Below are positions 24,073 through 38,800 of a stretch of 64,000 nucleotides of DNA, piece after piece. The notes under the pieces are model-generated. The model saw only the letters and a list, made by a program, of their open reading frames with translations. It did no database searches and was not told the origin of the DNA. Every line of letters begins with the position of its first letter. Position 1 is the stretch's first letter. This DNA comes from Rhabdornis inornatus (Eukaryota; Chordata; Aves; Passeriformes; Rhabdornithidae): the NCBI GenBank assembly GCA_013397075.1, contig VWZS01004853.1:1-64000 (forward strand), read 5' to 3'. A program made the translations under genes and the position numbers.

Positions 24073-25146
24073 TTTTAATTTACTTTTCTCTTCCATGTAG
24101 CTGTGTTCCAAACAACTTCAGTAGGGAAAAAACCCTGCAAAGGTCAGATTAGTACCTACCTGGGGTTTTAAACATGCCTATTAATTTGGGGAAAACACAG
24201 AAACATTCAGGACCAGGATTTTTTGTAGCGTTACCAGCTATAAAAGAGCTGAGGCACATTTTTGCAACTCTCTTCTCTCTGTTCATGTCAGTTAGTAACA
24301 ATGAACTTGGGGATAATGCTACCAGCTCCTTTAAACTGGCCTGCTTATTTTTAAGAATTTGTGAAAACAATTATTTTATAGGGTTTTTTTCTGAAACGTT
24401 CATGGTGAAGCATTCCGATTCCTTTCCTGGTGTTTGACTTAAGGTATAAAAGTTAATTTTTTAATGTTATTTTTAATTTGAGGAAGAAAATTTATTTAGC
24501 TGTACAGTAAACATTGAGTTAATTCTCAATTATTGACAAATACACAGGTATGATGGCCCATAGGAAAACTTTAAGTATTTTTTAACACCGTTGTTCTATA
24601 CATCTAGTCACATTGCTTCCAGCAACAGTACCTCTGCTGTCAGCTCCAAGACACTTGGTTTCAGTTAAAAATTCCCAAAAGTCATGGAAGTGCAGTATGA
24701 GCAAGCTACTCATAGATGACCGGGTAGCTGCTACGAAACCATGAGAGTGTAAAGGCCCACTCTGAAACAAGGGGGTACTAATGGAACATATGCAGGAAAA
24801 GGGAAGGAAGAAGATTGAATTCCCATGGCTGTTTAGTGAATCAGGGGCTCAACATACACATTGTCACAGCAAACTGAATGTGACCCAACTTTTACAAAAC
24901 ATCAGTTCCCAATACCTTACTAAATTAACAGCTATGATTGTGAACTCTCCTGCATTTAATGTGTACTAAGGGTGTGAAATCAAAAGAATTTTAAATTGAC
25001 TGACAGCAAACCAAACTTGTTCAAGTGTAAAAAAAAGCATGTCCTCTGAGAGTAACTAGATGCAACAGAATGAAAGCTTTATATTCAATTTTAAAATGCT
25101 ATCAATACACGCTACCTCAAGCAGAACAACATTCCTTGACATGCCT

Positions 25147-26807
25147 TTTATTTTCTCCTCTAACAAAGGAAGAAAACTTCTGATACAATTTATATAAAAC
25201 ACTGTGCTTGTCCACCCAAAAATACAAATGTGAGACAAGACACTTTAGAGGAAGGCACCATTCTAGGAATCTGCTCTATTATTATCATCTCAATTTTCTA
25301 CCTCCTGTTACTTGCATAACTGGCAACTACGAAACTGAATATTTTCATGATAAAGCTAATCAGCTTTGGAATAGCACACTGAAACCACAGCAACACAATT
25401 CTGGCAGACTGTGTATTTTCAAAGTTCACTCATCACAGCCATGAGAAGCATTCTCTACAAGGTAAATTTCTGATAAAACTTCAAGATTATCAAATTAGCA
25501 TATTAGTTTTTTTAGAAGATGAGCTTTTCTGAAAGCAATCTTCCTGTTTTAAGTAGTATTTGGCTCTTGAAGCATCCTTCTCTTTCCCCGCTTTTTCCTC
25601 CTCATTTCAGCCATTTGCTTTGTACAATCCCTTCCTCCCCCAGTTATCTTATTATTTATGCTGTTCTGCTGCAAGTTCACTAAATCAATAAGGTCTTTGA
25701 GAATTTTCAACTTGGTAGGCATGTTGTTTTTCAGCTCCAACAAAGATGTCAGGAATGCTTTTATGCTATCAACTTCATCATGGTTTTTGTTCCCTTATAG
25801 CCCAAGCCCCCAAATAAATACAGTGCTAGGAGATGAAACTGCATAGGTGAGAACATGAAAATCCCTAAGTGAAGGCAACGTTTTCAGAGACAGAGCAGGT
25901 GATGCAAACACCAGGAAATACTCTTAATTTCTCCCAATGTAGCTCTTTTCTTACAGGTAACGATAACAAAATACTCCATTGATCGCGATCTCTTCTCCAT
26001 AAACATGGCGGTCCTGACTTGCAAAAATTGAGAAATATGGTCAAATATACAGAGCCTAACATTAACAGTCAATATATCGTTTCAGATTATACCAAAGTTT
26101 GTCAGGTTTAGCCTCCTGCACTTAAATGTAGTTATTTTCAATATCTGCAGTTTCACTCAGTTATTTTCTTCAGAAATGACCGTGTGTTGAAACCTATTGT
26201 GGGCAAGTCAGAGTATCAGTCTAAAAATACAGCTGGCACCATGAAACAGTTTTGAAAAAGTTATGTTTACTTCAGTGTCTGGCTCAGCTCTTCAGCCCTT
26301 TTCCCCTCAACAGTTTAGTAGTATTCCTGATATTACAAACCAAGTATGACAACAATTTCAAGTTCCCAGCATATCACTTTCAGACAAAACAAAGTGAGAG
26401 GTTGAGTTCTACAGGTAACTTTTAATGCAATTCTTGAAAATTTGAGAAGATTATGATATTCTTACCTTCTCCCATACATGGGATTGCATTGATTTACAGG
26501 TATTTTTACCTTATGCTATACGTTCATATTACCAGTTACTGCATTACCCTTCTCATTCTTAAACAACAGCACAAATGGTTTATAGTCATGACACCTCACA
26601 ATAGCCTTGTTTTTCATTTATGCAAAATTTAAAAAAAAATTAGGCATAAATATATTTTTTAATCTTCTGGCAAGTCAGGATTTCCTCCTCATTTATTAAT
26701 AGTTGTGTCTAGCAAAGCACACCAAAGGTGCTGATACTCATGACTAATCTGGATGAAGTTCAAGTTAGCTGACAGGAGGTAATTTTCTTCAGTTCTTCAT
26801 TTGACTC
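25147..26807 (-). other. OCIAD1: Candidate OCIAD1 3' UTR
   Basis: On the - strand downstream of the stop codon, AATAAA signals occur at 26692-26697 (only ~110 nt after the stop) and at 25147-25152. Either could end the transcript; I cannot choose from sequence. No coding potential related to known proteins is seen here. Confidence 0.3.
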
Positions 26808-26845
26808 TTACTCATCCCAGGTATCTCCATATTTATTTACTTTAA
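26808..26845 (-). CDS. OCIAD1: OCIAD1 exon 8 (last coding)
   Basis: Acceptor tttag at 26846-26847 in - sense. Completes Val240, encodes KVNKYGDTWDE and stops with TAA (26808-26810). This C-terminal octapeptide-like end is a hallmark of OCIAD1. Confidence 0.92.
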
Positions 26846-29800
26846 CTAAAGAAAACAAAAGAAAAAACAAAAGTAGTCATGTGATAGTTTAACTGCCGAA
26901 GTTTATCATATACAGTGCCAAAAAGTATAATAAAGTGCACTGTCATCTGAAGTGGAGCGTGGGGAGAGAGTCAGTCACAGCACAACAGACATGTAATTAA
27001 AGCTACTTTTGAATAAATGGGGAGAAGAGTTTGCTAATCATTTTACCCTAATGAATTAATATTCAATCAGGAGGCCTACTGTGCTAATTCCTGCTCTACA
27101 GAATTTGCAATTACTTTGAAACAAATGTAACACGTGGATGAAACAAAGACAATTGGAGGAAACAGGCAAGGAATGTTACAATAAATAATGAGGCTACATA
27201 ATCTGGTTACATGCACAGTTGGATGGATTCAGGATAGTTAAAAACACATTCAAAGACAAACAAACAGAAATCAGTAATCCCTACTAGGAAACTACTCAGC
27301 CATTATTATTTGGCAGCTTCCTTTAGCATAGGATTGAGTCAGAGAGGAAAAAAACCAGGGTAGTGGTCTAACAGCTTTGTTCAGAAGTGTGCCACTGTAA
27401 CTGAACAACAACCTGAAAGTGAAAACAGGCTCTACTGAAAGTGAGGAGCAAAGTCCTCTGTAATTGACTGCCATCACTGAAAAGGCTAAGGATGGCTCCA
27501 TTTGATCCAGTAGGAATGCTGACACTAGTCAGGCACCCCTTTATAAATCTACTTGCAAGTTAATTATTAAGCTCACTGCTTATTACTAACTATGCAGCAG
27601 AACAAGTGGAATAGAGCAAAACTGTCCTTGTCTCTGTGCGCTACCAGCAAACTGAGCATAATGCCCTGACAAATCTCTTTGGAGAGACTGATATTGCAGT
27701 GAGACACAATGAGAAGCTCTCTCAAAGTATGATTTGATTTCCATTTCTATTAACCACGGCAGCTGAACAGGCTGCACTCATTCCCTGGAAAATGGGCCAT
27801 CTAGATCACTATGCAGATGCACGTATTTGTGCTGCTGCAGGGAAGGGAGAAGGCACCAGCAGATAGAAGTTAGGGATTGCTTAAAGCTAGTTCAAACATG
27901 GCTTGGTTTCCCTTCTGTCCTTGCAAGGGAGGGCAGAAATCACTGTCTCCCATTTGCAAGGGACCCAGAGATAAGAGGATGAACCAAGGAGTAGCGACTC
28001 AAAGTATGACCTAGCACACAGCAAGTAACATGTCCAGTTTGACACAAGAAGCTAAAAGAGATCTTAGCCCACAACATCAGTGTAATCCCTGAACTCCAGA
28101 TTTAAATGTACTTGCATGTGTAAACCATTCCTGAATTTTTGTATGCCCTCCTTACTCTTTTTCCCTAAAAATGCGAAGAGATACTTTAAAAAGTCTATTT
28201 ACAAATCTCATGCACTCTCAGTTCTATTCTCAAAGCCCAAGTACAGCCTTCAAATGGAACAGAGAAATATAGTAGAAATAATGCAATAGTTGATCAACAT
28301 TTTATAGAGGTCTTTTATATACCTCAAGTAACTAAAATAAAGTAACAAATGCACATTCTCATTTCACAGCCATATTTGCCATGGAATATGGCAAGGTTTT
28401 CAGAATGCAGCTTAACATTTCTGTGTATGGCTCGCAAGTGACATTTCTAGGCTTTCTATTTGTGGAGAAGTATCTTGGAAAAGAAACATTGTATAAATCC
28501 ATGAAGTGTCAGCCAATGGAATTCAAAAGCAATCTGAAACTGCAGCTTCAATAATTTTTTCATGTCTCACTTGGCACAGTCACATGATAAGAGGAAGCCT
28601 TTTATCCTTGAAGTAACAGATAAAAATCATTACACAAAAATTGTTTATAATTTTTCTTTCAAGACTGCCGATCTGTCCAAAGATAGATGATCTCCAGAAA
28701 GCAATTCACAAGCATGGAAGAGACTGACAATTAAGCAACACTGTTCCAAAGCCTAGTGTTACTGCTTCAGAACTTTTCACTTTAATACACTCTTCTATAC
28801 TTATTACCAGCCATTATGCCTAATAGGAGACAACAGATATGCTTGAAAGTCTTGTTGCAACATGGCCGACAATACTGGGCAGTGCACACAAACCCAAACA
28901 AATCAAGGTGACTAGTCCATCAGTGTGTTGAATGGCAAAACACTCCTCTTGCTACAACTGTTTTTACAGATGCCAAATTAAATCTTAAAAGTTCTAGAGC
29001 AAGCAGTTATGAATTGCTTGTGTGCTTCTGTGTCTCCTTTTCAAAAAATTGAGTCAAAAAGTTGTCTGAATGACGTCTTACTCTTCAGGACATTGCATTC
29101 TTATTTTGCTCTGTGAAGTTTTCTTTTTCACTGTGAAAACAAATCTCAATATTGCTGCCAAATACTGTTTCCTTCCTCTGAGTTTTAATGCAGAAAATGA
29201 ACCTCTACAAACAATGCCTCTATAGAAATCCACTAATTCCACATGAAACTATTCATAAAAATAAATACCCTCCCCTTCAAACTATCAACCATGTGCTCTA
29301 TTTTGAGAGAACAATGCTATCTACACACCCCCCTCCCACAGTTCTTTGGTACAGCTCTGAGCTCACAGAATTCTTTGTTGGAAAGCGGTTGCTCAATATA
29401 CTCAATGTAAGCAAAACTTAAAAGCTTTTCAGTCTGGCACCAAGCAATATGGCTAGAGAAAAGGAATTACAATTTTCTATTGGATAATCAAGATTTAAAA
29501 AAAAAAAATTAATCTGAAACAGGAAACTACAGGCTATATGTATCACATGTGAGATACTCTAAACATAAATCACTTAAAAGGTATGCAGAATTAAGCTTTG
29601 TGTTTGCAACAACATTAGGACAAGTATCTGAATTTTGCAAGTATTTCTGTAATCAGTATATTACCTTCCTTAGCTGGTTTTTCCTGTGAAAACTTGCTTG
29701 GAGTTTCTGCCTTTGGTGGTTGCATTACATCGTATGTCTGCCTGTGTTTATTCCTTAATTCCTCATATGTGATGCCTTTTTTTTTACGACTTTCTTCTGG

Positions 29801-32800
29801 AATTGGAGCAGGTTCTGAAAACAAAACAAACAGAAAAATACTGAATATGGCATAACACACCAAAATTTGGCTTCAACATGTTCTAGAATACCAGTTAATT
29901 ACTGCTCAATCCCAAATTAAAAGGAGCATGACAGTTGCAATTCTAAATACAACAGTGAATGTATATGGTCTTCAAGTAAACTGTTCCTTTTATCCTTTTA
30001 ATTTTGTCAAATTGCTTTGAAACACTGCCTATTAATTAATTTTCTTCATTTTACCGTAAGAAATTCTAAAAACCACGTGGTAGTTGATGGATAAAATAGC
30101 TCTGGTCACTTTATCTAAAATTTATGATACACATTTGAGAGGTATATGATTTCTGAAGAGAAACTTAAGTGAAGCTCAACGCTTTGCATTAAGGCTTTAA
30201 ATTTTGCTGTCAAAGAATTAGGACAATATCTATTGTATGATGCCTGATAAACATTTGACCCTTTTATCTATATTTATAATGCAGAATCTTGGTTATATAA
30301 TAAAGGTTTTACCAACTACTGATATCTGTGATGAAATGCAGTAACAATTTTCTTGACACATTTACATCTGATACTTTCATTAAGTTGCATGAAAGGGCTT
30401 TTTGAGTGAAACAAAACATTTTTCATAAGTAAGTTGAAAAAATCCAAACTAATTCAAAGTACAAAATCCTGCATTTGACAGTAACTTCCTCCTTTGTTTA
30501 CCAGAGACACCTGAATTCAGAATCCTGTTTCCCCTGCAATACCTGAGGACAGTTCATACTGGAAGGAGGGGAACAGCTGCATGGTACTTGAAAACCATTT
30601 TAGTTCTCTGTGAGAAAATCAGACTGTTACTGGATAGAACACAACATGCATTCAGTTCCCAGGAGACATAACTGTTTCTCACAATGTGAAGGAAATTTTT
30701 AAAAAGTTTAATGTCACAGAGTTACAGCAGTATCCAGTTACAGCCCCTAGGATGGTGGAACTGCAATCACTTTGGAAGAGCCAGCAGGCAATTGGCAGGC
30801 TGTGGTTTATTCAGTACAGTGGAGGGATGGCATAACTCCCCTTTCTTTCAGTCAAAGGGCACTTTCAGTCAGGCTGAGTTTTTTGCAGGTTTAGTTTCAC
30901 AACAGATTGCACCTTTTAAGTTAATTCAGGATCTTTACTTGCAATTAAAGCAGTTTTCAGCTAGAAAACCCTGAATCTAGTTTACAGTTAGAACACAAAA
31001 TAAAATTCATATTCATCTTCTGTGTAAAAACAATTCTTGTAATTCTTTCAGCTCTTTCATTCAAAATCACTATATTGTGCCATGCATGTTTGCATAGGGT
31101 GAGAATACATAGTTTAGTAAGAACAGTATCTAAAAGAAAGGCAAGAGTCTTTGCAGTACAAACTGTTAAATACTAAGACTCACCTTGAACAGTGTAATCA
31201 GTAATTCCTGTAGGTGAAGATTCATTCAGAGAAGCACTGAATGGAATGGGTTCATAACTTGAGAGGGCTCTATCTGTTGAGCTGTAATCATCTGAATAGC
31301 TAGAAGTTGGGAATCCAGCTCTTGGAGAAGATGACTCAGTAAATGACTGAGAAGGTACGTCTGAAAATTCAGATTTACGACTGGAACGGCTGGAAAAGAA
31401 TAGAACTAAATATTAAATATGAAAATCCTGAAGTTAAAAACTAACTACAAGAGTAACAATACTTGCAATTCAAGAATATGTTCTTTCACTTAAAATAGTT
31501 TAGTTTCCAACTGAATCATCGTCTTAAAAAATTTTAGCATGTTTTGGGTGTTTTCTTTACACTGCAAAATTTTCTATAGTCCCTCCCCCAACATTCTTCC
31601 CTTCCTCACAGAATCTTAGCTCATACCTCCAGAACAGGAGAGAAAAGAGACAAAACACATTGCACTTTACAATAACTGAAGTTACAATCCATTTTTCCAA
31701 GGAATCTTCAGACAAAAACACCCCACATCAGACACAAATAGTACACGGGGTGCCCATGTATCTAGTGGTAGTATGAACTATAGTTAATTTTAAAAGCCTT
31801 TTGGGAAGAATTTGATATTTAAAACCCTTCATCATTAGAAATGCTGTAATTGATCAGGACTGAACCGCAGAAGGAGACCAAACAGCTATCTTAGGAAAAT
31901 TAAACTATGAAAATTAATCAAGTTGCTGAATTTCGTAAAAATATTAATGAATTCTCTTGGGAGAGAAAGGTAATATCACATAAAGAATATTCTGGAAATT
32001 GGTGCCAGATATTTTAAAGTATTCAGTATATTCTTAGAATGGCCTTGCAAGCCACTACACATCCCTCTGTCAGGAATGCCACCACTTCGTGCCACTAGAA
32101 CATCTCTAGAGTATTTATTAATTTTTTACTTTTAATTTCTGCTAAGTTGCACTTTTAGGTTCCTATGAAGAACATTTGAAATTAGTCTTTATTTAATTCT
32201 CATGATAAACATACAGAACAAAGCCACTTTATTACCTCAATTACCTTTTTAAAATATATGCAAACCCAGCTTTAAAAAACTACCTAATCTTTTAGCTCCC
32301 TGTGAGTTTTTAACTGTAAATCAAATTACCAAAATACATTAATTAGTAGACATACAGTGCCCAAGAAAGTGTTTTTTGAAATCAAAAAACACAACGATTT
32401 CTGTTGCTGGGTTAAAAGGGTAGTGTGTATGGATAATAATGCAATTGAGATGAATTTAAATTATTTATTCAACCAAGGAAAAGGAATTTATCACTTAGCA
32501 AATAAAACTTTACAGATACAAATGTGCCATTAACGGCTGAAGGACTGCATTGGTGTGGCAGATGATGGTACTTAAACAAGTTCTCATGTAAACACAATTA
32601 ATGAACATGACAATTTCATATTAGAAACTGGAGGGGGGTGAAGGGACAACTTCAACTTCAATTCAGCTGATTCTATACAGTAAGTGTATGAAGTGGTAAT
32701 GAAATTGTTTGATGTCATAAAACCATAAACATTTCAGAATAAAGGTAAATCTTGCAGACAAAATAAAACTGTCATATGTCTGAATTTATAGTGTAATTTA

Positions 32801-35800
32801 GAATTTAAGTAAATCCTTTATAAACATTTAACAAATCTCAGTACATACACAGGAGGACTACTACTCACTATCCAAACACTATTCTCCCAGTTTTGAACCA
32901 AGGGTTTAAGGGACATATTCTGAAAACAGCTTGCAATTAAAAACCAGTTGAAGCAGAAAACATTCTGGAAGAAAACAGGAAATAGTTTTAAGAACCTGAT
33001 GAGTTTCTCACATGTACAGCATAATGCCGTTACAGATGTAAAGGATTTAAACAAACAGCAGTAAGTTTGACCACCATGCTTCTTCCTGCACTGATATTGT
33101 TTACTGAGCTCTTTCCTTTGATAAACATTGAAATCATTTCCACCCTTTTCCTACTTTAATCAAACTAAACTATGGGAAAAACTTCCAGAATGTAACACTA
33201 TTTTATTTCAGTTAATTTAGTTTACTTCTAAACTAAGGAGGCAACTTGTGCTGTCATACTTCTGTAAGTAAATACCACGGGAAACACTCTTAATTTTACA
33301 ACGAATAGAGTTTGCTAAGTAAAATGTTTATTTTTCTATTTCTCAAAGTGATCAGTTGTATGTAAAGAGCTCAAAATACGTATTTTATAGCTTGCCAACT
33401 GATACGAATACAGATTCCTGAAAGGCGTAGATTTAGGCAATGGGGAATGAGGGAAGGTGCAGCTCTAAAGGTGTTGGAAAGCTGCAAAAGTGGTATTGAT
33501 CTGTTAGTGTTTAAAATACTCTATTCAGAATAAGTTTTATATTTAAAAGATACTTAAATTCTTACTTAGGTGAACTATGTCTCTGAGCTTGTCGTAGAAC
33601 ATCTCCTATTGGAGAATCCTTCAGTTTCTTAAATTTCTCGCTACAGGTTGGCAAGTAGGATATCTTTCCAGCCAGGTATCCACACATTCCAGCAACTTTG
33701 TAAAAAGAAAAAAAGATGAGTTTACATGCTGTACTATAATATCCAACATTGCTTTAAAATAATAATTTCAAATAAATCATGTAGTATCTTGAATAAAAGA
33801 AAGAAAAACCAGTTTAGAGCTAAACCAAAAAACATGCAGAAATCATCTCTGCTTCTTCTGCAGACAAAGGGTACTAAAACCAAATGGAACAGCTGAACAG
33901 AGACATAAAGCAATGATACAGACATGGTGTGAGCATCAGACAATTTCAGCTAGTACTTGGTGAATGAAAGGTGACAAAAAAAAAAAGGAAAAGAATTGCA
34001 TCATTTTTTTCCAAGATCCAGAAATCACAATTAACTATCAAAGGTGATAAATCAATCAGAAAAAAATACAGGCAATAAATTCTGCTAATTCAATCCATCA
34101 GAACAGTCAGATCCTGAAAAGGCTTTACTAGTATGAAGAGAGGTCTAAATCAACTTAGCAGTGGGCTCAGTATCTTCTGTAAAGGATTCTGCGATTCGGC
34201 TGCCAGAGGGCAAACAACTGAATTAACTGAACCCTTGTAATCACTAAGCAAACAGTTTCAATTTAGTGCATGAGCTACTTCCATCTGCTGCAAAGAACAA
34301 AAGAATAAATTACCAAGGTAGCTCTTTCTGGGCTTAAAACTTATGATTTCCATCAACTGGCTCTTTAAAGTTTTATGAGTGGGTCAGCGGTGTGTGAAGT
34401 ATTCCGTGGGAATCAACAGTTTTCTTGATGACTTTGTAGGAGAAAATGACTAGACCCTTCTGTCATGTGCAGTGAGTATTTCCTAAATATAAAGACTAAG
34501 AGTCTCCATTATCTTTAAGTCAGGAAAGAGTTAATTATCAGTAACATTAATCTTCTGCAATTCTCAGCTGTAGATTACATTGCCTGGGAATCAACATAAA
34601 GGGGATTTTAGCCTAGCCTGCTGTACTGGTACTTAAATTGTGATTCCTGTTCTAGTGTCTTATTTTCAAAAGAAGGGTAAAAGTCCTTTTCCAGGGGAAT
34701 ACAGAGGAACAGCCACAACTATGAGTGAAGCTTACAAATGAGGAATATAAGGGTTTAGCTGTTTAGCAGGTTAAAAAAGCCCAAACACCTCATATACAAT
34801 AAAAATGTGCAAAGTGAAAAATTACAAGTAAGTCCTTACGTTAGCCTAAGAAGAATTCAAACTAAATATTTAGCAAAATAAATCTTAACAGAAAAACTGA
34901 TTACTCTTTTGCATAAATTGCAAAGAGAAAGTCTCTTTTTCTTGAGGCCTCCTAGTAAAGAAAAGAGGAAGTATCTCTCTGGAAGATGTTTCACTCAAAG
35001 TAATTATTGGCCAAAGTATGTGGTTTATTTTATTACAGAACTAACGGCCAGATGATCCACATTTTTTAAGTTAGCACAGTAAATTAGGTATTGTTCTTTG
35101 CTTCTACATTCACTGTTCAAGATCTTAGAGAAGCTGATTAGACATGGCCCACTGCAGACAAACATGAATTACACACAGGCACAGGAATCCTCCCCTTCTT
35201 TGTCAGAGAGGACCAAGAGCTCTTTGCTGTGTTGAAGTGGATGCTGCCAATATAGTGAAACGGCCATGACTAACTAGAAGTTTCAGTAAATTGTCAAGAG
35301 TACCTAGAAAACTACTGAGAAAAGTATAGTAATTCCTACAGAACATCCTGCCAGCCCAGCTGCACCTTATTTTTCCCCTGATTTCAATAAATTAGTTCTA
35401 TTAAATTAGAAGAATGTGGCTCTTATATGCAAGAGTGATTGGGGAAATAGCAGTTGTATTATTTATTAGAAATGTTTGTGTTATACCATTGTTTGGTGTT
35501 CAAAGAAAGTAACCAGAATCTAGCATAAACAACTGAAGCCCTAGTCTCTTACATTCATTTATCTGCTTAAACAACACTTCCTTGACCACAAATCATAGGG
35601 TTTACCCTCTTCCCACTGAAGTAAACTGGCTATATCTGCACAGATTGGCAAGATGGCAACTTCCTGTTTTACTGTCCTGTATTACATTGAAAAGGTTAAT
35701 TTATTAAGTTAATAATTTATTTTTGATTATACTTAATCCAAAAATCATTCACATGAAATTGCTTTTTTCCTACAATTGTACACACATAATGTCCAGGAAA

Positions 35801-38800
35801 AAAAAGTAATTAAAATAGCCTGAATGGGACACGTGAGATACATGAATAAAGACCTTCAAATTAGGAAGGGAGGGGTGGGTGTATACTGGCAATGTAATTT
35901 AAATTAAGGTTGCACAGTATCTATTTACAATGTTTTTATCTTAAATGAGTATGTTACATTTATCAAGCAATTTTATACAAACCTTATAAACAAAAGTCGT
36001 CCAAAATGTGCAGTACGAATTCAGATAGTGAATGAATCACTGAATCATGGCTTGGGTTTCAAAGGGACCTTAAACATCATCTAGTTCCAACCCTGTTGCC
36101 ATGAGCAGGGACGCCCCTCACTAAACCTCATTTTTCAGGGCCTCATCCAACCTGGCCCTGAATACTTCCAGGAATGAGACATCCACAGCTACTCTGGGCA
36201 ACCTGTCCACCATCTCACCACTGCCAGTAAACAATTTCTTTCTAACATCTAATCTAAATCTCACCTCTTTTAGTTTAAAACCATGTCACACTGAGCATTA
36301 GGAAAAGGTTCTTCAATTAGAGGGTTGTCAGGTACTGGAACAGGCTCCCCAGGGAAGCAGTCACAGCACCCAGCCTGTTAGGGTTTGAGGAGCATGTAGA
36401 AAACACTTTTAGTTACACAGTGTAGCTTTAGGTTGTTTTGTCAGGAGCAGGGAGTTCGGACTCTGTTCCTTAGGGGTCCCTGCCAACTTGAGTCACAGTG
36501 AATTTGCCAGCCAGTCTCAGGGATATTACATCCACATAACAGAGCCCAGAACATACAGCATGAATACAAGCTGAATTTATTATGTAGCTTTTACTTACAT
36601 GCGACTTTAATAAAAGAGCCAAATCTTGAGCTATCTCTTAGAACACCTGAAAATGAGGATGAAATCAGATATTAAGATAAGATATATAACGTAAGATATC
36701 TGTAATCAGATATTAAGAATTAAGTTGACAAACCTCAACTGTAGTTGTTTGTAGTAGCAGGTTACTATTTTACACTTCATGTTAAAGAAAAATTAATAAA
36801 ACCCTAATATCTGAATTCCCCATAAAATTTAAAAAATCCAAGATTTCTCTCTTTAATCATATTTAATCACAGGGTTATTAACACACTGAGAACATATTGT
36901 TTCATAATCAGTGAGATATTGCATTTGTCACACAACATAAACCACACATGAACTTGATTTTAAGTTCAGCTCCTTGTTTATGTTGAGGAACTGCAAATCA
37001 TGTAGCTGCAGAGTCTGAACTTCTTTCAGTTACAGGTACATAAGACATTATATTCTCATAACTTTACTAACAGTAGAAAGATATTTCAACTGAGTGAACC
37101 AAAATGAAAATTAAGTATTTTTACTTTACCTTTTCTAATTAAGAAACTAGTACCAAGCATGCTCACTGCAGCCAAAGGAAAAGCTGTGAAGAAGAAAAAA
37201 AGGCTGCTTAAAACGCAATTTTCAATATTTTCAATCACATTTAAGAGATATGCAATAAAATGAGAGTTGCTATACCTTCCTAAGGTCATTTGTATAATAT
37301 AAGGATACATAAAAAAAATTAACAAACTGTATATAAATTATCAAACATTGTCAATTCCAGTTTTTAAGACCTACATGAAATTATGTGGTACTAGTTAATG
37401 AGTCATCCTGCCTGCATTATACTTCATGCTCCCTAAAACACAAAAGCCACTGTCAGATTGAATAAAGTTCCCCAGCAAGACTCCAGGTCTAGCTACAACT
37501 GCTACAGCATCAAGGTGCAGAACTTTAAGCTAGAGAGGCTTACACAGTTCTTCACAACAGGAGGAAGCTATATAGAGGCCAGTGCCTCTAAAAATTGTTG
37601 ATAATCAAAACTCTTGATATTTTAACATAAGAACTTTGGAAGAAGTTTAACTCTTATAGAGCTACACACCAGATTGATTAAAATTAGGTAACATCTTGTT
37701 CACCAGCGAATTAAAAAACAGGGCAGGCTTTATCTGTAGCTTACAGATCAAGTTATACAACCCGGGGTTAGGGTCAGGAATGCAGAGAAAACAACATTCT
37801 GGAAGACCATCACTGCTTATCACAACCAGCCTAACAGTTCACGTCAATTTTTATTACATTGAAAGTCTTTATGTGGCAAGAAGCATCTGGAGATTGCTAA
37901 AAACAAAATGAACACTTCTTTCAAGCAATGATAACTATTTTATGGGGAAGATTACTCTGCAACTATTCATAAAGACCACCACCCCTGTACAAAATAGAGG
38001 GACAATGAAGTAACAAACACAACAGAAGGCTAAAGTCATTACATTAAAGATTAAGATATGCCAAAATGAAATTTAATTTCATCAAAGTCTGAAAATGTAG
38101 ATGTTACAAAAAGGATCAATGACTTCTAGGAGAGAAAGTTGTGCAACAGCGCTAGACGACTGAAGTGTTTTGATGCACAAAATTTGCTAATTAAGTTCAT
38201 ATTTGAAGACAAATTATATTTTTGGAGAGCAAAGTATTAAAGAATATTTTGCAAATTAACAGCTAATTCCCTCACATATTCTGACAGGTCTAAACTAAGT
38301 AAGGAGTCCAGCCAGCATCTCAGGGTAAATGCGACTGGATGTCACTTTCAAGAAGAAATATTGGCTCCCTGATTCAAAGCAAGATTACAGCAAAACTTCC
38401 AAATAGAGAATAAAACCTTCCAACCTATAAATAATAAAAATCTGGTACTTTTAGAGATTCCAGACCTAGATTTTCCAAAATTTACTGTTCTAGATTTTCT
38501 GAGATATAAAATGACAGCACAGATTTGAAACTAAATTATAAAACAAAACTAAACAAAACCAACAACAGCAACAAAACAAAACCAAACAAAAAAAAACCCC
38601 AACACAACAAGGGGAGGGAGGGTGTGTAGAGAAAAGTACGTTCAAAAATTATTTCAGAAGGCTTCAGTCTAACCCTTAGAAGTCTGAAATTACTTATCGA
38701 CCTAACACAAACATTCCAGATATCAAAACCAGGGTATACTAGTATGTGAGCATATAAGTGACCCGAAATGGTAACTAAAAATTTTTAAAAATAGCTAAAT

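Larger units (their letters stand above)
17216..26000. other. Intergenic region between the convergent OCIAD2 and OCIAD1
   Basis: Mostly unique AT-rich DNA. It holds the LTR-like element at 18.29-18.85 kb, the GC-rich fold-back at 22.87-22.96 kb and an AAATC microsatellite near 24.05 kb, all listed separately. Short ORFs on both strands match no family that I recognise. The outer parts probably include the 3' UTRs of both genes. Confidence 0.55.
33696..36598 (-). other. OCIAD1: OCIAD1 intron 4
   Basis: 2.9-kb intron; apart from the inverted CR1 pair at 36034-36510, nothing is recognised. Confidence 0.7.
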
